The position numbers were made by a program, and so were the translations under genes. Positions 1 through 20,986 of a stretch of 64,000 nucleotides of DNA are shown one piece after another (position 1 is the stretch's first letter; each line of letters opens with the position of its first letter). This stretch comes from Dryas octopetala (taxonomy: Eukaryota; Streptophyta; Magnoliopsida; Rosales; Rosaceae), in assembly GCA_963921425.1 (NCBI GenBank), contig OY992834.1:10585271-10649270 (forward strand). The letters are read 5' to 3'. Under the pieces are notes generated by a model. That model searched no databases. It had not been told where the DNA came from and saw only the letters and a list, made by a program, of their open reading frames with translations.

Positions 1-31
1 CTAATATTCTTTGACATTTGCTCTACCTCAG

Positions 32-8038
<8,007 letters not shown>

Positions 8039-9868
8039 TTGCCAATGTGATGGGCTGCTCTGAATATATTTATTGTCTCCAGGTGGTGAGAGTAATGTGC
8101 AGACACATTCATTATGCTGCTGTATAGGCTTGGGCAAGAACTATGTCTAATTCTTCTTGCTAAATAAGGGGCATATGACCAGTTGAATCCTCACGCAATT
8201 TTGTGTAAAGTAAGCGAGGCTTCAGTTTATATCCCTGTTTTCCGGCTCCTCTGTTAGTCTGTGTGGCTAGCATCTGTGTTTGTAACTGATTAAACTAAGA
8301 AGGGAAAGATTTGTAGCTGCCTGAGAGTGAGTCAATTTTCTTTCATTTTGACTTGCAAATGTAGGCAAGCTCGAAATGGCAGCACGACTTTCTCTATGTT
8401 GTATTGATTTATTGGTATAAGCAATGATAATCTTCATTCTTTAGTTTTTTGAAGGCTTGCTTCTTTATAGCTTCCGGTGGTCAATATATTATTAAATATA
8501 CTCTCCAGTGCAGGGGGCTATTATTATTTTGATATTTTCCCCTGCTTCTGTTTCTCAGTTCTTTTTTTTTTTTTTGTTGGAAAGAAGAGTTTTATCTTTT
8601 ATATTTGGGGAAAGGAAATGTCAGTGTTCATTATGCAATTGCATCAGTGTTCATATAATGGAGGAAAAATAGTGTGACTGAGGATAAATTCTTGCATGCA
8701 ATTGGGTGTATAAAACATTTTTTTTTCATAATAATTGATCACATGAGGAGTTATTGTGAGAGTGAAAAACTATATACTATCGTATGAAAAAAAATAATAA
8801 TAATAATCATGATGAGCATTTGAGGGTTTGAATCTTTTCAGTGGATGTAGATCTTGATAGCTCTCTGTGATTCTTTTTAAGGATTTCAAATACTCATTTA
8901 GACTATAATAATGGTTTATGTAAGCAGCATTTTGTCCACTTAAATCTCATTTAACTTGAAAGTTCGAAACCACAAAGGTAGAGTGTCAGTTTGGACAGTT
9001 GGATTCTCTGGAGAAGAAAGGTCTGCAATTATATGAAGAGTACGTATAGTATCATACTGCATAAAAAATGGAATACATCTTATCAAAACTACAAAATTAG
9101 GGTCATTAAGGATTATAATTCTTCTTTGGCGGATTGTGCTGAACTCTAATAAAAATCAAATAAAAATTAGACGTGATCCTCTATTGTATGGTAGATTTTA
9201 CATGATTATAATTAGTGTGACACAACGAAACAATTAATTCATCGCATTATAATTTTTCATAAAATGAAATTAAGGTCTGCTAAATAATGTTAAATATCTA
9301 GTTTAGTGAATACTTAAAATCAATGAGGGGGCCAGGGCACCACTTAGTATTATGGTCAAGATTGGCAAACCATTACCTTTAAACATCATCATTACCATAA
9401 CTTAACTCCTCGTAAGAGATTGAAACATGCATCATTTGGTCCTTAAGAAGTGTCATTAATCATTAGAATATAATAACACTTGAAGACCCATATATATCCA
9501 TGCTTCATCTTTTTTAATCCTTCATAGGATATAGCTCGCTATCTATAAGTACATGATAATTAACTACAGATTCCAATCAAGGTAAATAGTAAGTGAAATA
9601 TTTCTAAATTAATAATATTTTGGATAGCTGAATCAATCTTTTTTTTTAATAAATAAAATTCCATGCTAGCTGGCTAGCTAGCTATTGCAACTTATGGAAA
9701 GCTGCTTGCTTCTTTTACATTATTGAAACCCACGGTCAATGATCATAAGCTCATAGTACAAATTGCACTCACCGAATTTTTTTTACCAATTTCATTCACT
9801 AGATTATGTATCCATCAGTATGGTAAATGAGGTTTAGAGTAGCCTTATATATTTAAATAAATAAAAAA

Positions 9869-10204
9869 GGGTTAAATATAAAAATGGTCTACGAACTTTA
9901 CTATAATTTTTAATTTGGTCTACGAATTTCTCAAATTGTACTAAAGCAGTACAAACATTAACTTCCATCCACAAAATTAACGGAACTAGTCATGTGCACA
10001 ACATGTGACTGCATTTTCAGGTGTATTTTAGTCCATTCATCACATTTTGGCTTAAATTTTGACTTCATTTTTTTTATGGAAGTTAATGTTTATATTGCTT
10101 TGGTACAACTTGGGAAATTCGTGGAATAATTTGACATTTTTTATAGTTAATAAACCAAATAGAGAATCACAGTAAAATTTTTAGACCATTTTTGTATTTA
10201 ACCC
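9869..10204. mobile_element. Mutator-type MITE with 9-bp target-site duplication
   Basis: The element begins GGGTTAAATATAAAAATGGT and ends with its near inverse complement, ACCATTTTTGTATTTAACCC. It is flanked on both sides by the 9-bp direct repeat AATAAAAAA (9860-9868 and 10205-10213). Inner arms also pair (TTAACTTCCATCC near 9960 with ATGGAAGTTAATG near 10076). About 336 bp, non-coding. A 9-bp duplication is typical of Mutator-like elements; the duplication is A-rich, so some chance match is possible. Confidence 0.75.
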
Positions 10205-10489
10205 AATAAAAAACTGTCATATCATTTAGTAAATAAATTTGTTAAGTGTAGCATTACTTTTTTTTTTTTCCCTAACAATCTAGGCACGGATTTGAAATAT
10301 TTATATTAATTTAATTTTAGAAATGAGGTTCAGAGTGTTCATACCAATTGAATAAATGAGAAACTGCTTGGTGTTTCATAATAGATGTAGTGGTACGTAG
10401 TAAAAACACAACCACGAAGTATAATGACCATGAGTTGTGGGGATAATTAATTAAGAGTATTTAAGTTATATATCCTTAATTCAAAAGTG

Positions 10490-10605
10490 TTTTTTTTTTA
10501 TTTTTTATTAATCAACAACTCTCGGTCATGAAATTTGAACTCAAAACCTGCTACAAAAAAGAGAATGTGTGTCACCACTAGACTAATGGTCATTGGCTTA
10601 AGCCA
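10490..10605 (-). mobile_element. SINE-like, tRNA-derived fragment
   Basis: Read on the - strand it has a box A-like TTAGTCTAGTGGTGACA, then a box B-like GGTTTTGAGTTCAAATTTC, then an A-rich tail (the T-run at 10491-10512 on the + strand). No clear target-site duplication was found, so the borders are approximate. Confidence 0.45.
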
Positions 10606-12708
10606 AAAATTTGTTTTTGATTTAGAGGAGAGTGCATGAGAAACTCTTGCCATGAATATGAGGATGTATACTCTTACCACTACATTGTAAGTCTCATTCT
10701 TTGATCCAAAAGCTTAAGGTGATCGAAGAGAAACATGCCTATTGCCCAATAATCTATTCCAAAATTTTAACACGCAGTCACAAACTAGATCAGCTAAATA
10801 CCATGAATGACGTACGGGATTATGTGTACACAATCGAACAAATTTTCCAAAGTAGGGATTATCACGGTGGATCGAATCAAAGACTTCATAGAGAACTAGA
10901 TTTCGATATACCTTAAGTTAATGTTAATTCTAAAAGTTTAAGTTGATAGGAAATAGATGTATCCATCCAGCAAATTTGGTACATCAAACTAATACAAATA
11001 CATGTTAACTAATATATTCAACAGAGCTGAAGGACACATGCATGAACAGATGGATAAAAAGGAAGGCAGAATTTAAAGATAATCCATGCACGTACGTATG
11101 ATCGATGTAACATTTAGAAGCTCAAAAATTCATTATAATCGTATATATAGAGGTCCTATATATGCTTTTGAATATATATATTATACAAACAGTCTGAGTC
11201 TGCTAATTAAGGTGGTAAAGAAAAAGGAGGTGAAAAAAACCAGCTGTACGTACAGTTTTTTGGATCATGAAACAGGTTGAAGTACTTCCTATAAGCTTTG
11301 GTAAGCTTTCGTTACGGCGAGCTCTAAAAGATCGAAGAAAGCAAAAGGACAGAATAGAATACTGATATTTTGAACACAAAGTCACCGCAGATTGTACTTA
11401 AAAGAATCAAGTGATGAGATGATGCTCATCATGATGAATATTGGAAAGGAATTATATATGTATATGAATTATCTCAAGCACAGTATATAAACATGCATGG
11501 TCCACCTAATAATCATGCCTCAAATTGCAGAGTCTAAATCATTTAAAACAATTAATATTTTTGATCAGGATCGGAGAACAATTAATAAAGGCTATGCGGC
11601 TGCCATTGCTAGATGCTTGTGCACAAATTTATAGAAAACTTCACCTTCATCATTTATGTCATATACCTTATGCAATAAATATTAATAATAATATTATATA
11701 TAGTTGTCTAGGAGACACTAATTTGATCGAGTACTATTTGTAAAGAATGTTTAGTTAATGTAATATTTTTAAAGAATTTTGATAATACATATTATATTAT
11801 GCAGTTTTATACATGTAAGATTCTTGTACTAACTGTGCACATTATATATAGAAGTTGTGTAAGAATATTATGTAAAGACAGATTCCTCCTTTGAAGAAGA
11901 ATCTAATTAGGTGTCAAATTAATTACACACTAGCTATTAACCAATCTAATAGTATTTCTCTGCATTCTGTTGGAAGAAGTTTCAAATTCGAATTTTCAAT
12001 CGCTTCTCCCCATATAAAAAGAAAAAAATAATGCGTGCAATTAAAACAAAATTTAAATCAAAGAAAACTTTAAAAAGAAAATGAAAAACAAAAAATATAG
12101 ATGATTAAGATTTGTAGAACTAGAAGATGATTTAAAAGCTAGCTTGAATTTGACCTAAATTGATGAAGAGAGTTATCTGAATAAAAATATATAATGTGGT
12201 AAGTTATATATAGCAATAGCTAGCAGAGATGTATTAATATATATTAGAAGTTTTGTATGGCAATGTCCCCACATAATGTATATGATTAGAAAAAAAAATT
12301 ATGTGACTGTATTACTATGTGACATGCTAACATGGTATTATGAATTCACACAAATTATAACATATATATATATATGATTTGTAAAGATATTGCTTAATGT
12401 TAGAATTTTAGATATTAACAATGAAGGGCATAAATTAAGTAGAATCCAAATTAACAAACAAATATTAATTACTGGATATGTTGGTATTGGTGGAGTGCTA
12501 CGTACTACTTTGCAGCGCTAAAGAAGTAGAGAGAGAGAGAGCTAGGGTTTCGAGGTGCATCGATCCTTATTTCAGAAAATCAAGACAGACAAAAGTAGTG
12601 TTTTATGTTATCTTTTTTAAATAAATTCATAAAAGTTTACTGACCTTCCTTTTCTCTCTGCTTGTTTGTTTCACTCCATTCCTTTACTTCTCTGGTACTG
12701 GCACTGCC

Positions 12709-12711
<3 letters not shown>

Positions 12712-12762
<51 letters not shown>
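12712..12762 (+). repeat. (GA)n microsatellite
   Basis: About 25 uninterrupted GA units. A reading frame through it gives only alternating Ser/Leu and is not a gene. Confidence 0.95.
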
Positions 12763-12765
<3 letters not shown>

Positions 12766-13638
12766 AACGCCTGCCTGCCTGCTTGGTTAACTTGAGGGGA
12801 GGGTCTTCTCTCTGTTTGTTCTGGTTGTTGCCTCGAAAAGGAGCTTTTACAGAGCAGCAGTAGTAACTGCACGTGTGACCCAGTACCCAATGTCCATCTC
12901 CCCCCTCCCTCGATCCCTCTCTCCATAATAATAATAAACCCTAAAATAAAAATAAATCACTCCCACACAGACAGACACAGACACACAGAGATCGAGAAAG
13001 CAAGACAGAAAGAGAAACACAACCCTAGCTAATTAACACCAATTTTGAAACAGAAAAACCAACTCAAACAAACCTTCTTTAATTTCAGCAACAAAGACAT
13101 TAAGAACAAATGAAGATGAAGAAAATCTGAGCATGGGAAGAGAATATTATAGAGGAGGAAATCAATAATAAATATCAAATAAAGAAGTATATATATATAT
13201 ATATAAAATGTAAATTCATCATATATTTATTTATTTTTGAACAGAGACACAGCTGAGAAAGTGATCACCAAATATAAAATATTGTTGCTGCTGTGCTTCA
13301 TCTCTAAGCTAACAATCAGTACATGTGTAGTACTTGAGGTGAATTCAAAGCAAGTATTGATCCAGTAAAAGCGATCGAACTCCCTCAAGCTTCTTCAATC
13401 AAAGACCACCCATAGCATATATGATAATTAGACTAAAAATTTTATAAAATTAAAGAAAGAAGAAGAAGAATGAAAATTAAGCTGTTTCATTTGAAAATAA
13501 GCAAAAGAGGAGGCCAGGATTAATTGAGAAAATGAATTAAAAGACGCAAAGTAAAGTGAGATGGATCGATATATCTTCTCTTGTCTAAGTCTGGTTGGTC
13601 GGTCGCTGGCTGGCTGGCTGGCTGGCTCTGAATGAGAA

Positions 13639-14577
13639 TCAATAAGAAGGGCGTGGCGTTCCCCAATATGCCTCTGCAGGTAATTGGCATGAATTTAGAA
13701 GACTTTGCGGCATCCCATGAAAAAGTGAAGGTGTGTTAGGGTCTTGATGTTGCTGCTGCAACAACTGCTGATGTTGTTGTTGTTCTTGCCCGACAACCCC
13801 GGGGGACCCGAGCGTCCCGCTTCCCGCCACTGCCGTCGCCGCCTCCTCCTCCTCCAGCGGCAGCCTCTCGTAAGCAGCATTACCAAAAGATGCCGCCATA
13901 ATCACCACTGGGCCCGACGCCAAGAGTGGCCCCACCACGCTCCCTCCGACCACCTGGCCTTGCCCCCCCGCCAGGTATATGGTCAACCCGGACGCCGCCG
14001 GTGGGGCAGGAGGTGGCAGAAACGACCCGGAAAGCGAGAGGATTTCAAATCTGCCGTGTAAAGTCACCACGGCCCCGGGGGAGGCCGGCTGCCTTAGAGT
14101 GACATTCGTGACGGTTCCGCTGCCGCTGAGAATACAAACCCCTCTCTGCCTCCGCCGCGCGAAGGTGGCCACGCTGTCCATGATGTCGCAGCCATTCGTG
14201 ATTTCCATCACGTGGGACCGGAGGGCGTTGGCGCTGTCCCGGGTTATAATGATGGGCGGCTTCGCCTTGTTCTTAGAGCCGGCGGGACGGCCTCTGGGCC
14301 GTCTCGTGATCTCCGCTTCCCCACTGGTGGACCCCAATTCCTTCCCTTCCAGGGAGGTGGTGGTGGCGGAGGTGGTGTGCTCATCGCGGTCACGCTTCAT
14401 GCCCCGCAGGTTCAGCCCTCCGCCTCCTCCACTGTTTTGCTCATCTTCCGAGTTTTGTTGTTGTGGTTGCTGGTGGTGGAGTTGGTGGTGTTGGAATTGG
14501 TGGAGGGGATGTAGATGGAGATCTCTGGAGAGAAAAGGAGGTGGATGTGGGCGGCCATGTGCTGCAACTGGATCCAT
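13639..14577 (-). CDS. AHL22: AT-hook motif nuclear-localized protein, AHL22-like (clade A, intronless)
   Basis: Nuclear DNA-binding regulator that binds AT-rich DNA through an AT-hook and assembles with other AHLs through its PPC (DUF296) domain. In Arabidopsis AHL22 affects flowering time and hypocotyl growth. The product is 312 residues from the ATG at 14577, compared with about 317 for AHL22. An in-frame ATG at 14604 would add nine residues (MRKKKHTIT), but family members start at the MDP-type methionine. Order of parts: a His/Gln-rich N-terminus with [13 protein letters not shown], the AT-hook [13 protein letters not shown], then the PPC domain containing the conserved [11 protein letters not shown] and [16 protein letters not shown], a Gln-rich linker, and the C-terminal end [15 protein letters not shown], which is nearly that of AHL22. 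There is a single exon, as usual for clade A AHLs. Large spacers on both sides suggest distal regulation. Confidence 0.95.
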   Translation of the reverse strand: MDPVAAHGRPHPPPFLSRDLHLHPLHQFQHHQLHHQQPQQQNSEDEQNSGGGGGLNLRGMKRDRDEHTTSATTTSLEGKELGSTSGEAEITRRPRGRPAGSKNKAKPPIIITRDSANALRSHVMEITNGCDIMDSVATFARRRQRGVCILSGSGTVTNVTLRQPASPGAVVTLHGRFEILSLSGSFLPPPAPPAASGLTIYLAGGQGQVVGGSVVGPLLASGPVVIMAASFGNAAYERLPLEEEEAATAVAGSGTLGSPGVVGQEQQQHQQLLQQQHQDPNTPSLFHGMPQSLLNSCQLPAEAYWGTPRPSY

Positions 14578-15236
14578 AGTGATAGTATGTTTCTTCTTCC
14601 TCAAACTCTCTCTCTCTCAAACAAACTAATTAATTAGTTTGCTCAAGTAGCTCTATAGCTCAAACTTGTATGCAAAATCAAAAGCCCAACTCTTTTTTGT
14701 TGGGTATTTGATGAGGAGTAGAGAGTGATACACGAATCTTGGCCAAATCGAAGAAAATGAAAAGGGAAGGAAGGGTTTCTAGCATATACCCACCACCAAC
14801 TTAATTTCAGCTGAAATTAGAGCTGAATTGAAGATCATCAACCATCTCAATTTTCTTCCTTGAAATTACGTTTCTCTCCTCTCTCATGCACATATCATCT
14901 CATCATGATTATGTGAGTTGGTTAAGACTTAAGAGTTCGGGAGAAAGAAAAAGTGAAAGAGAAGAGTAGAATTAGATTAATATGAGGAGGATATTGGGGG
15001 GCTTTTGGGGTTGGAGATAGAAGACTTTGAGAGAAGGGTGAGGCCTTTCAGTACTTTTGGGTATGTTGCTGTTGTTGTTGCCTTGCTGGATTAATATTAG
15101 GGTTAGGTCTGAGGATTTAATCGGAGGAAGGAGAGGGAAAGGGATCCATGGTATTGGGGTTGATGGTTGATGCCCTTTGAATTTCATAAATTTGGTTTTG
15201 GTAAGACAGCGTGCGCATAGGCGGTGTGTGGGTCCC

Positions 15237-15238
<2 letters not shown>

Positions 15239-15269
<31 letters not shown>
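15239..15269 (+). repeat. (CT)n microsatellite upstream of AHL22-like gene
   Basis: About 15 CT units, roughly 660 bp upstream of the AHL start codon; (GA) on the gene's own strand. Confidence 0.95.
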
Positions 15270-15274
<5 letters not shown>

Positions 15275-17151
15275 GCTCTTACTTGCTCCCTCCTTTTCTC
15301 CTTCTCTCCCTACCCCTTGGCCCTTGGATTGAGGGCCCCAGCACCCCTACCCCATGCTCCTTGGCTCTCATTTATATGTGCGTCTTTTGTCTAGCTATGA
15401 GCATATATTAGCTAGCTTTCTAGCTAGCTATGATTAACTAATTAATTAATTAGCTAATAAAAAAGCCTGCAGGCTGTAGTATATAATTAAGTTATACTTA
15501 ACATCATCTTAATTGTACTAATTCATTTCATGGTCTTCTTGCTACAATATTTCTCGATCTCTTCTTTGTTCAATCTCTTTATTGGTTTATCGATCCCTTA
15601 ATTTGCTTTTTCTAATTTCTTAAACAAAAAGAGAATCAGAATCATACTGTAATTCTTGAATTCAAAAACCTTTTAAACGAGCTTTTTCCCCATAAATCGA
15701 TCTTTTGATCACCTTCACATTTCATTTAACTTTCATCTGGGTTAACAAATTTGTCTTCTTCCCAAAGTTCATCATGCATAATCCTTAACTTAAACTTTCT
15801 AGGGATTAATTAGCACAAGTGATAAAGGAAAAGTGGGACAAAAGATTAGAAATATAATAGGCTATGATCGAATTTGATCCCATCCAATGTCCTAATTAAA
15901 AGCACCCATAAAACATATCTATAAAAAATGTACAAAATTTTAGACATCATCATCATCATCATGCATCCTAGTTCATACATATATAAGCATATATACCTAA
16001 TATTTTAGCTTTTCAGGTTTGGATCTTGTGACTGAAGGATACCAGTATATCTTTCTTCACACTGCAAAATCAGCATATGTATATATATATAGACCTTACT
16101 CTATATACCAAACTGATCTCGATCTCACTGATCGATGCAGAAATTAATATATGGAATGAGAAACACATGCCTAACTAGAGCGCGCAGCAGCTGATTAATT
16201 AATTTCTTCACTTGCATGCTAATTACTGTCAATATTAATTCATGGTTAATCATCTCTCAACCTTGAGCTTTTGAGGCCCTATATATACAAGGCAATGCTT
16301 GTGTTCAATTCTTAGCTACGTACCAATACACAATATTGCACTTGTTTCAAGTAATTAATTACTAATTGAAGGCATCTAATTAATGTTGAGGATCTTAAGA
16401 CAAAAGAAAACGCAAGACCTTAATTATTAATTACAAGCCTTTGCACGTCATCCGTTACTGCAGAGAGCATGAAGCAGCATTAATCTTGCAGTTTCATAAA
16501 TGGCAAGACCAATGCATGTGAGTCTGTGAACACAAGAGTGGCACTTTCCGTAATTCCAACGGAACTACCGGAGGCGTTTTCGTCATTTCTTGGGGCTCAT
16601 GGGAAATTGGAGTGGGCCCCACCCGAACAGTTCGGGTCAGGTGGGAGTCAGGGCGTGTCTTAAGGGCGACTCTCGTTTTTTTTTTTTTTTCTTAATCAAG
16701 GCATTGTTTGATCGCTTGATCAGTCTATGATGTCTTTTCGAGTTTGTGGAGGCAACCGGCCGTTTGCTATTTTGCTCTTTGCTTTGCTTGTTGTGGTGAC
16801 GTGGCTCTTCCCCCGCTCCTTCCCATTCTCTCTCTCTCAGCTAGTCAGTCATATTACTCATATCCAATCGTGACATTTAACAACATTTTTAATGTTTAAA
16901 TAGTGTCTTGAATTGCTTACCATTAAACAATTTTTGTCATTAAGTTCAATTTAATGTCAAGCCCTTCTATGGCTGGGGCAAAAAGAGTGAAAAGATAGAT
17001 GCTAAACTCTAATTGGAGTTTTGGGAACATAATGCTATACATACATAATATGTGTTACTTTAAATAGCTAGGTAATGTTTTATTACTCAACATTTATTTA
17101 ATTTGTTATCATTAATTTAGAGTAGACATTCACTTAAGAGTCAATATATAT

Positions 17152-17255
17152 TTAGGAAATGGGGTTGGTCTATTTGGTCGAGGACATTAGCTTTCCATTT
17201 GCACACCCAGATTCGAACACTCATCCTTCCTTCCCATGTACTAAAAAAAAAAAAC
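17152..17255 (+). mobile_element. SINE with 14-bp target-site duplication
   Basis: GAGTCAATATATAT occurs at 17138-17151 and again at 17256-17269. Between them lie a box A-like TGGTCTATTTGGTCGAGG, a box B-like AGATTCGAACACT, and a terminal A-run of 12. This is the structure expected of a short tRNA-derived SINE. Confidence 0.7.
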
Positions 17256-19543
17256 GAGTCAATATATATAATTAATAATTCAAATTTATAATATGTGAAC
17301 AAATGAATGTTATAATGTTATATATGTTGTAAGCTGTGTACATTAAAGATTACCTATGGGTTTGTTTTTCTAATATGCATTTAATTGTTTTTCTAGCTTG
17401 TGCAACAATGCGCAAGGCTCCACCATGTAGTTCACATGATTAACGACTTGTAGTAATTAATCTGCAATTAAAAACAAGAATTAGCTATCGAGTAATGGAA
17501 GCTTAATTTATATTGAGTAATGTTGTTTTTGCTAGACATGCATGTTATGTTGTACGTTAAATGTTGATTTCCACAACACATTTAAACAAAAAGTTTACAT
17601 GATTAATAATATATTCAGATTAATTAGTAATATATATGATCGATAACATAGCATCTCAAGCTGATTGAAAAGGAAAAATTATTATTCTTATCTTATCATT
17701 CATTTATAGACATTAATTGTTAATTATATTTGTTCCAATACATGATCAGTCTATTCCAAATTATATATTGGCACACCCCCCAAATGAGACCTGTATCTAT
17801 CTCTTGTTTTTTTTTTTCCCCAAATAAGATTGTGATGGTGTATTAAAAAAAAAAAACATGCATTACTTACAGTGAAACCACTAGAAACTTATGTCATCAT
17901 TATGATGAGCTAGCTAGCTGCGACAATATTTGGGTAGTTTGCATATATCTTTGATCTACTTCCATATATTATATAGTCTGTATTTAATTAGAAAATTTAA
18001 GCATAATGTTGGTCTTATTTTATGGATGTGTTTCAACAATTAATTTAGGATAGTCAACCCCAAACAATAAGTAGAAGTTAAAACTTAAAAGTACACTTAG
18101 ATGTATAGTTGACTTGCAATTAATTCAAAAAATTTAGATCATGATCATGAGAGACTTTTTTGATAAGTTCGAATTTGGGTTCTTCACATGAGATTTTTGT
18201 GTATTAGAAAATTGCAACTTGGTCACGACCATGCCCCCAAAGCTGCCTTGGTTCCAACTTCTAGCTATATAATCCCACTTTTCCAAAAAGAAAAAAAGAT
18301 AAAGCCATTATTTATGAATTTAATTAGAGAGACATATATGAATGCATCTTTAATTAGCATAAATAGAATTAGACTCTCAAATTAAGTTAAAATATGTATA
18401 ATTAACTATGTGTTTTGGATTTGCCATAATTCAGCAATTAATGGAATTGAATATTGGTCATAATTAAAACAATTAATTACCAACCGTCCATCAAACAAGA
18501 TGTAGAAGAAAACGTCAGGCACCGTTGGATAATTTGTCCCGATGTGGGAGGGGGCAGGTTGCGAGGGTCTCACGCTCACGCAAGCAAGCGTCCAACTCAC
18601 TCACAGTCACAGGCAGTGACTGAGCCACGCACGTGCATGCTAATTGAACTACCCACCCACACCCACCGTGACCTTCGGGCTTGGCTAAGCTAGCTCCTTC
18701 GGAGATGATGTCATGTTGTTCATCACTTGATCTCCATCGCTTTAACTTCAATTTCTCTCCCGGAATCCAATGAAACCATACCTTCCAACCAAAGTAATGT
18801 CCCATATATATATGCCTCATGCCTCTAGACATACGTACAACTCAGATCATGTTGGGGTGCATGATTAGCTTAAATTAATTCAAATAAGTTTAAGTAAAAA
18901 GGTTATGGTTTTAGTATTTAGGTCTCGTTCAAGCTGTTTTGTATAACCGTACGTTGTTATGTGATTTAACTAATTTACATACTATATTGTAATAAGAATA
19001 AATGTTATTAATATCAAACTCTAAAAGTAACTGATCAATCTATTCTACTCCTTAGTGCAGCAGCTTTTGGTAAGTGATTAATTTTGAATAATTAATTTTT
19101 TATAAAAAATGTGGATAACTAATATCTTGAGAAGATATGCAATTCGTTTTGTGTTTATGTTTTAGCAGTAATTAAAATAGATTACTAGCCAGTGAGTGGC
19201 ATTTATTAATCGAAATGATGCCCTTTCGATTGAGCTCATTACGCTAGCTATTTCATAGATGGTCACAAATTGTGTCGAAAGCCATGAAGATAAAGACTAT
19301 TAATTTTTTTTTCTTGCCAGACCAATAAAGAAAGATTTGTCATATATTTTTTTTCTGCATGTGTTTGTTTGCATTTGTTTTTGTTAGGAAACTTGTTTAG
19401 TGTTGATGGGTTGGAGTGGTGCAAAACAAAGAAGGCCGAACATAAATGTTATGGAGACAGTTTGACTGCATCGTCCGTGGTGCTGGTGTAGGTTGAATGG
19501 CAAACCACAACGTGTGGGCGTGAATGAATGAATGAATTAATCA

Positions 19544-19548
<5 letters not shown>

Positions 19549-19581
<33 letters not shown>
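19549..19581 (+). repeat. (GA)n microsatellite
   Basis: About 16 GA units inside one of the less AT-rich islands of the desert. Confidence 0.95.
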
Positions 19582-19582
<1 letters not shown>

Positions 19583-20333
19583 GCATTCTGCTGACAGTGA
19601 CAGACTAGTACGTGACTGGAAGAGAGACAGAGACAGAGACTGAGTGAGAGTGAGCGACCTTTCTATGTGCCTAGAGGTCGACGAATGGAATAGGAGGGAA
19701 TATGAAAGCGCCATCTTTGCTTGCTTTGCTTAATTGGGTTGGGTAGCGAGAGAGAGAGAGTGGGGTATCACTGTCTCTTTCACACGCGCTGAATCCCACG
19801 AATTACTGGATTTTGATGCTAATCGTTTTGTTTTCATTTAAATATTTTAGGCAGCATTTATTGATATTTTCATTTGTGTTTTTTGTTTTTACATTAAAAG
19901 GAAATGCAGAAAGCCTTCAAATTATTTCAAGTGGTGAAAGTTGGTGAAAGTATTGGGGTAAGGGTTAGGATTAGAGTAGATTAAGATTACCTCTAATATA
20001 ATATTAAAAAAAAAAGAAATACGGAATAAATTTTGACATATTCTAATCTTAATCTATTATTATAAACTTTATCACTATTTGAGCTAATTCTAAAGCCAAA
20101 AATGTAGTTAAAATTGGTAATTCATTACAAATGAACTTGTTTGATAGAAACACTTAGGATGATCAAAATACAAAAGCTTATAGATTTTATTATAATTAAA
20201 TTTTAATTTTACATGCCCTTAACTTTTCTTTGTTGGACAATTACTGTAAAATCTTAAGCTAATTTTTTTTAAACAATTATTTTGTCTCAAAATCTTAAAC
20301 AAAGATATATTGACATATATATATATGGAAAAT

Positions 20334-20475
20334 GTTAGGGAGATCATCTCTTTATATTATCTATGTACCATCTCTTTAATAGAGATGGGCCCCACTTGTA
20401 TTGGTGTGTCTTACTTTTATTAGAAAGATGGTACACTAAGGGTACAAAGAGATGGTTTTTTTGGCACTACCCTAT
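20334..20475. mobile_element. Small foldback MITE
   Basis: AGGGAGATCATCTCTTTATA at the left and the inverse complement of ACAAAGAGATGG...ACTACCCT at the right pair imperfectly. A second inner arm TGTACCATCTCTTT pairs with AGAAAGATGGTACA. Non-coding; exact ends uncertain. Confidence 0.55.
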
Positions 20476-20622
20476 ATATATAAAGGATAGATGGTTCAAA
20501 CTCATAGCATCAACAAAGCGTTGATACTATATTAGACAACTAATGTGTTCCAAGAGTTTAAACTACGAGAGAATGAGCTACAATGTATATCAAGGCAACA
20601 ATCATGACCCAATACTCCACCC

Positions 20623-20746
20623 TGATAGAATTAGAGCATCCAACCCAAAACCAATTGGCAATGGGTGGAGAGGCCCAAGACTTATAAGCACATATGCTAA
20701 GCCTTAGTTTTCCGATGTGAGACATTGCTCCACATTACTCTCAACA
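20623..20746 (-). repeat. 3' LTR of TRIM
   Basis: The 124-bp terminal repeat, downstream copy in - strand sense. It differs from its partner at about base 20720 (A here, G in the other copy). Confidence 0.92.
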
Positions 20747-20862
20747 CGCCCCCGCACGTGTGGCGATATTTTGAGCCTTACACGTGAACAAATTATATTG
20801 GGTGACGTGGGAGCACGTGTGACCGTTGGGCCTTACACGCGGATAACCAAGCTCTGATACCA

Positions 20863-20986
20863 TGATAGAATTAGAGCATCCAACCCAAAACCAATTGGCA
20901 ATGGGTGGAGAGGCCCAAGACTTATAAGCACATATGCTAAGCCTTAGTTTTCCGATGTGGGACATTGCTCCACATTACTCTCAACA
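20863..20986 (-). repeat. 5' LTR of TRIM
   Basis: The 124-bp terminal repeat, upstream copy in - strand sense. It abuts the primer-binding site at 20851-20862. Confidence 0.92.

Larger units (their letters stand above)
8039..13638. other. Intergenic spacer between ARK2-like and AHL22-like genes (convergent 3' ends)
   Basis: No supported gene. The first few hundred bases are probably kinesin 3' UTR. The rest is AT-rich and holds a Mutator-type MITE (9869-10204), a SINE-like fragment on the - strand (about 10490-10605), pieces that look like decayed LTR sequence (about 10690-10990), and a (GA)n tract at 12712-12762. Bases about 12500-13120 are less AT-rich and carry telobox-like AAACCCTA (12936-12943). 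They could belong to the AHL 3' UTR or to an unannotated transcript, but no coding gene is visible. Confidence 0.6.
20623..20986 (-). mobile_element. TRIM retroelement (terminal-repeat retrotransposon in miniature), nearly intact
   Basis: Two 124-bp direct repeats, 20623-20746 and 20863-20986, differ at one base by my reading. On the - strand each begins TGTTGAGAG and ends TTCTATCA (TG...CA). Immediately inside the 5' LTR on that strand is TGGTATCAGAGC (20851-20862), the primer-binding site matching initiator Met-tRNA. Just before the 3' LTR is a G-rich polypurine-like stretch (GTGCGGGGGCG). The element is flanked by the 5-bp target duplication CACCC (20618-20622 and 20987-20991). The internal domain is only 116 bp and has no coding capacity, so it must depend on proteins made by other elements. 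Confidence 0.93.

Noticed and set aside
10701-10916. 71-residue frame starting MIQKLKVIEEKHAY
   Set aside because: It lies in sequence resembling a decayed LTR (CCAAAAGCTTAAG...CCCAATAATCTATT) and has no known domain.
12684-12926. 80-residue frame with a Ser-Leu run on the - strand
   Set aside because: Driven by the (GA)n microsatellite; no motif, no homology recognised.
14578-14604. Upstream in-frame ATG of the AHL22-like gene
   Set aside because: It would add MRKKKHTIT, which is absent from AHL22; the next ATG fits the family start better, though use of the first cannot be excluded.
13979-14629. Long open frame (216 residues) on the + strand across the AHL22-like gene
   Set aside because: It is the antisense shadow of a GC-rich, low-complexity coding exon. 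The product is Arg/Ser/Pro-rich with no family features, while the - strand frame matches AHL22 end to end.
20741-20965. 74-residue - strand frame at 20.7-21.0 kb
   Set aside because: It lies entirely within the TRIM element, across LTR and internal non-coding sequence.
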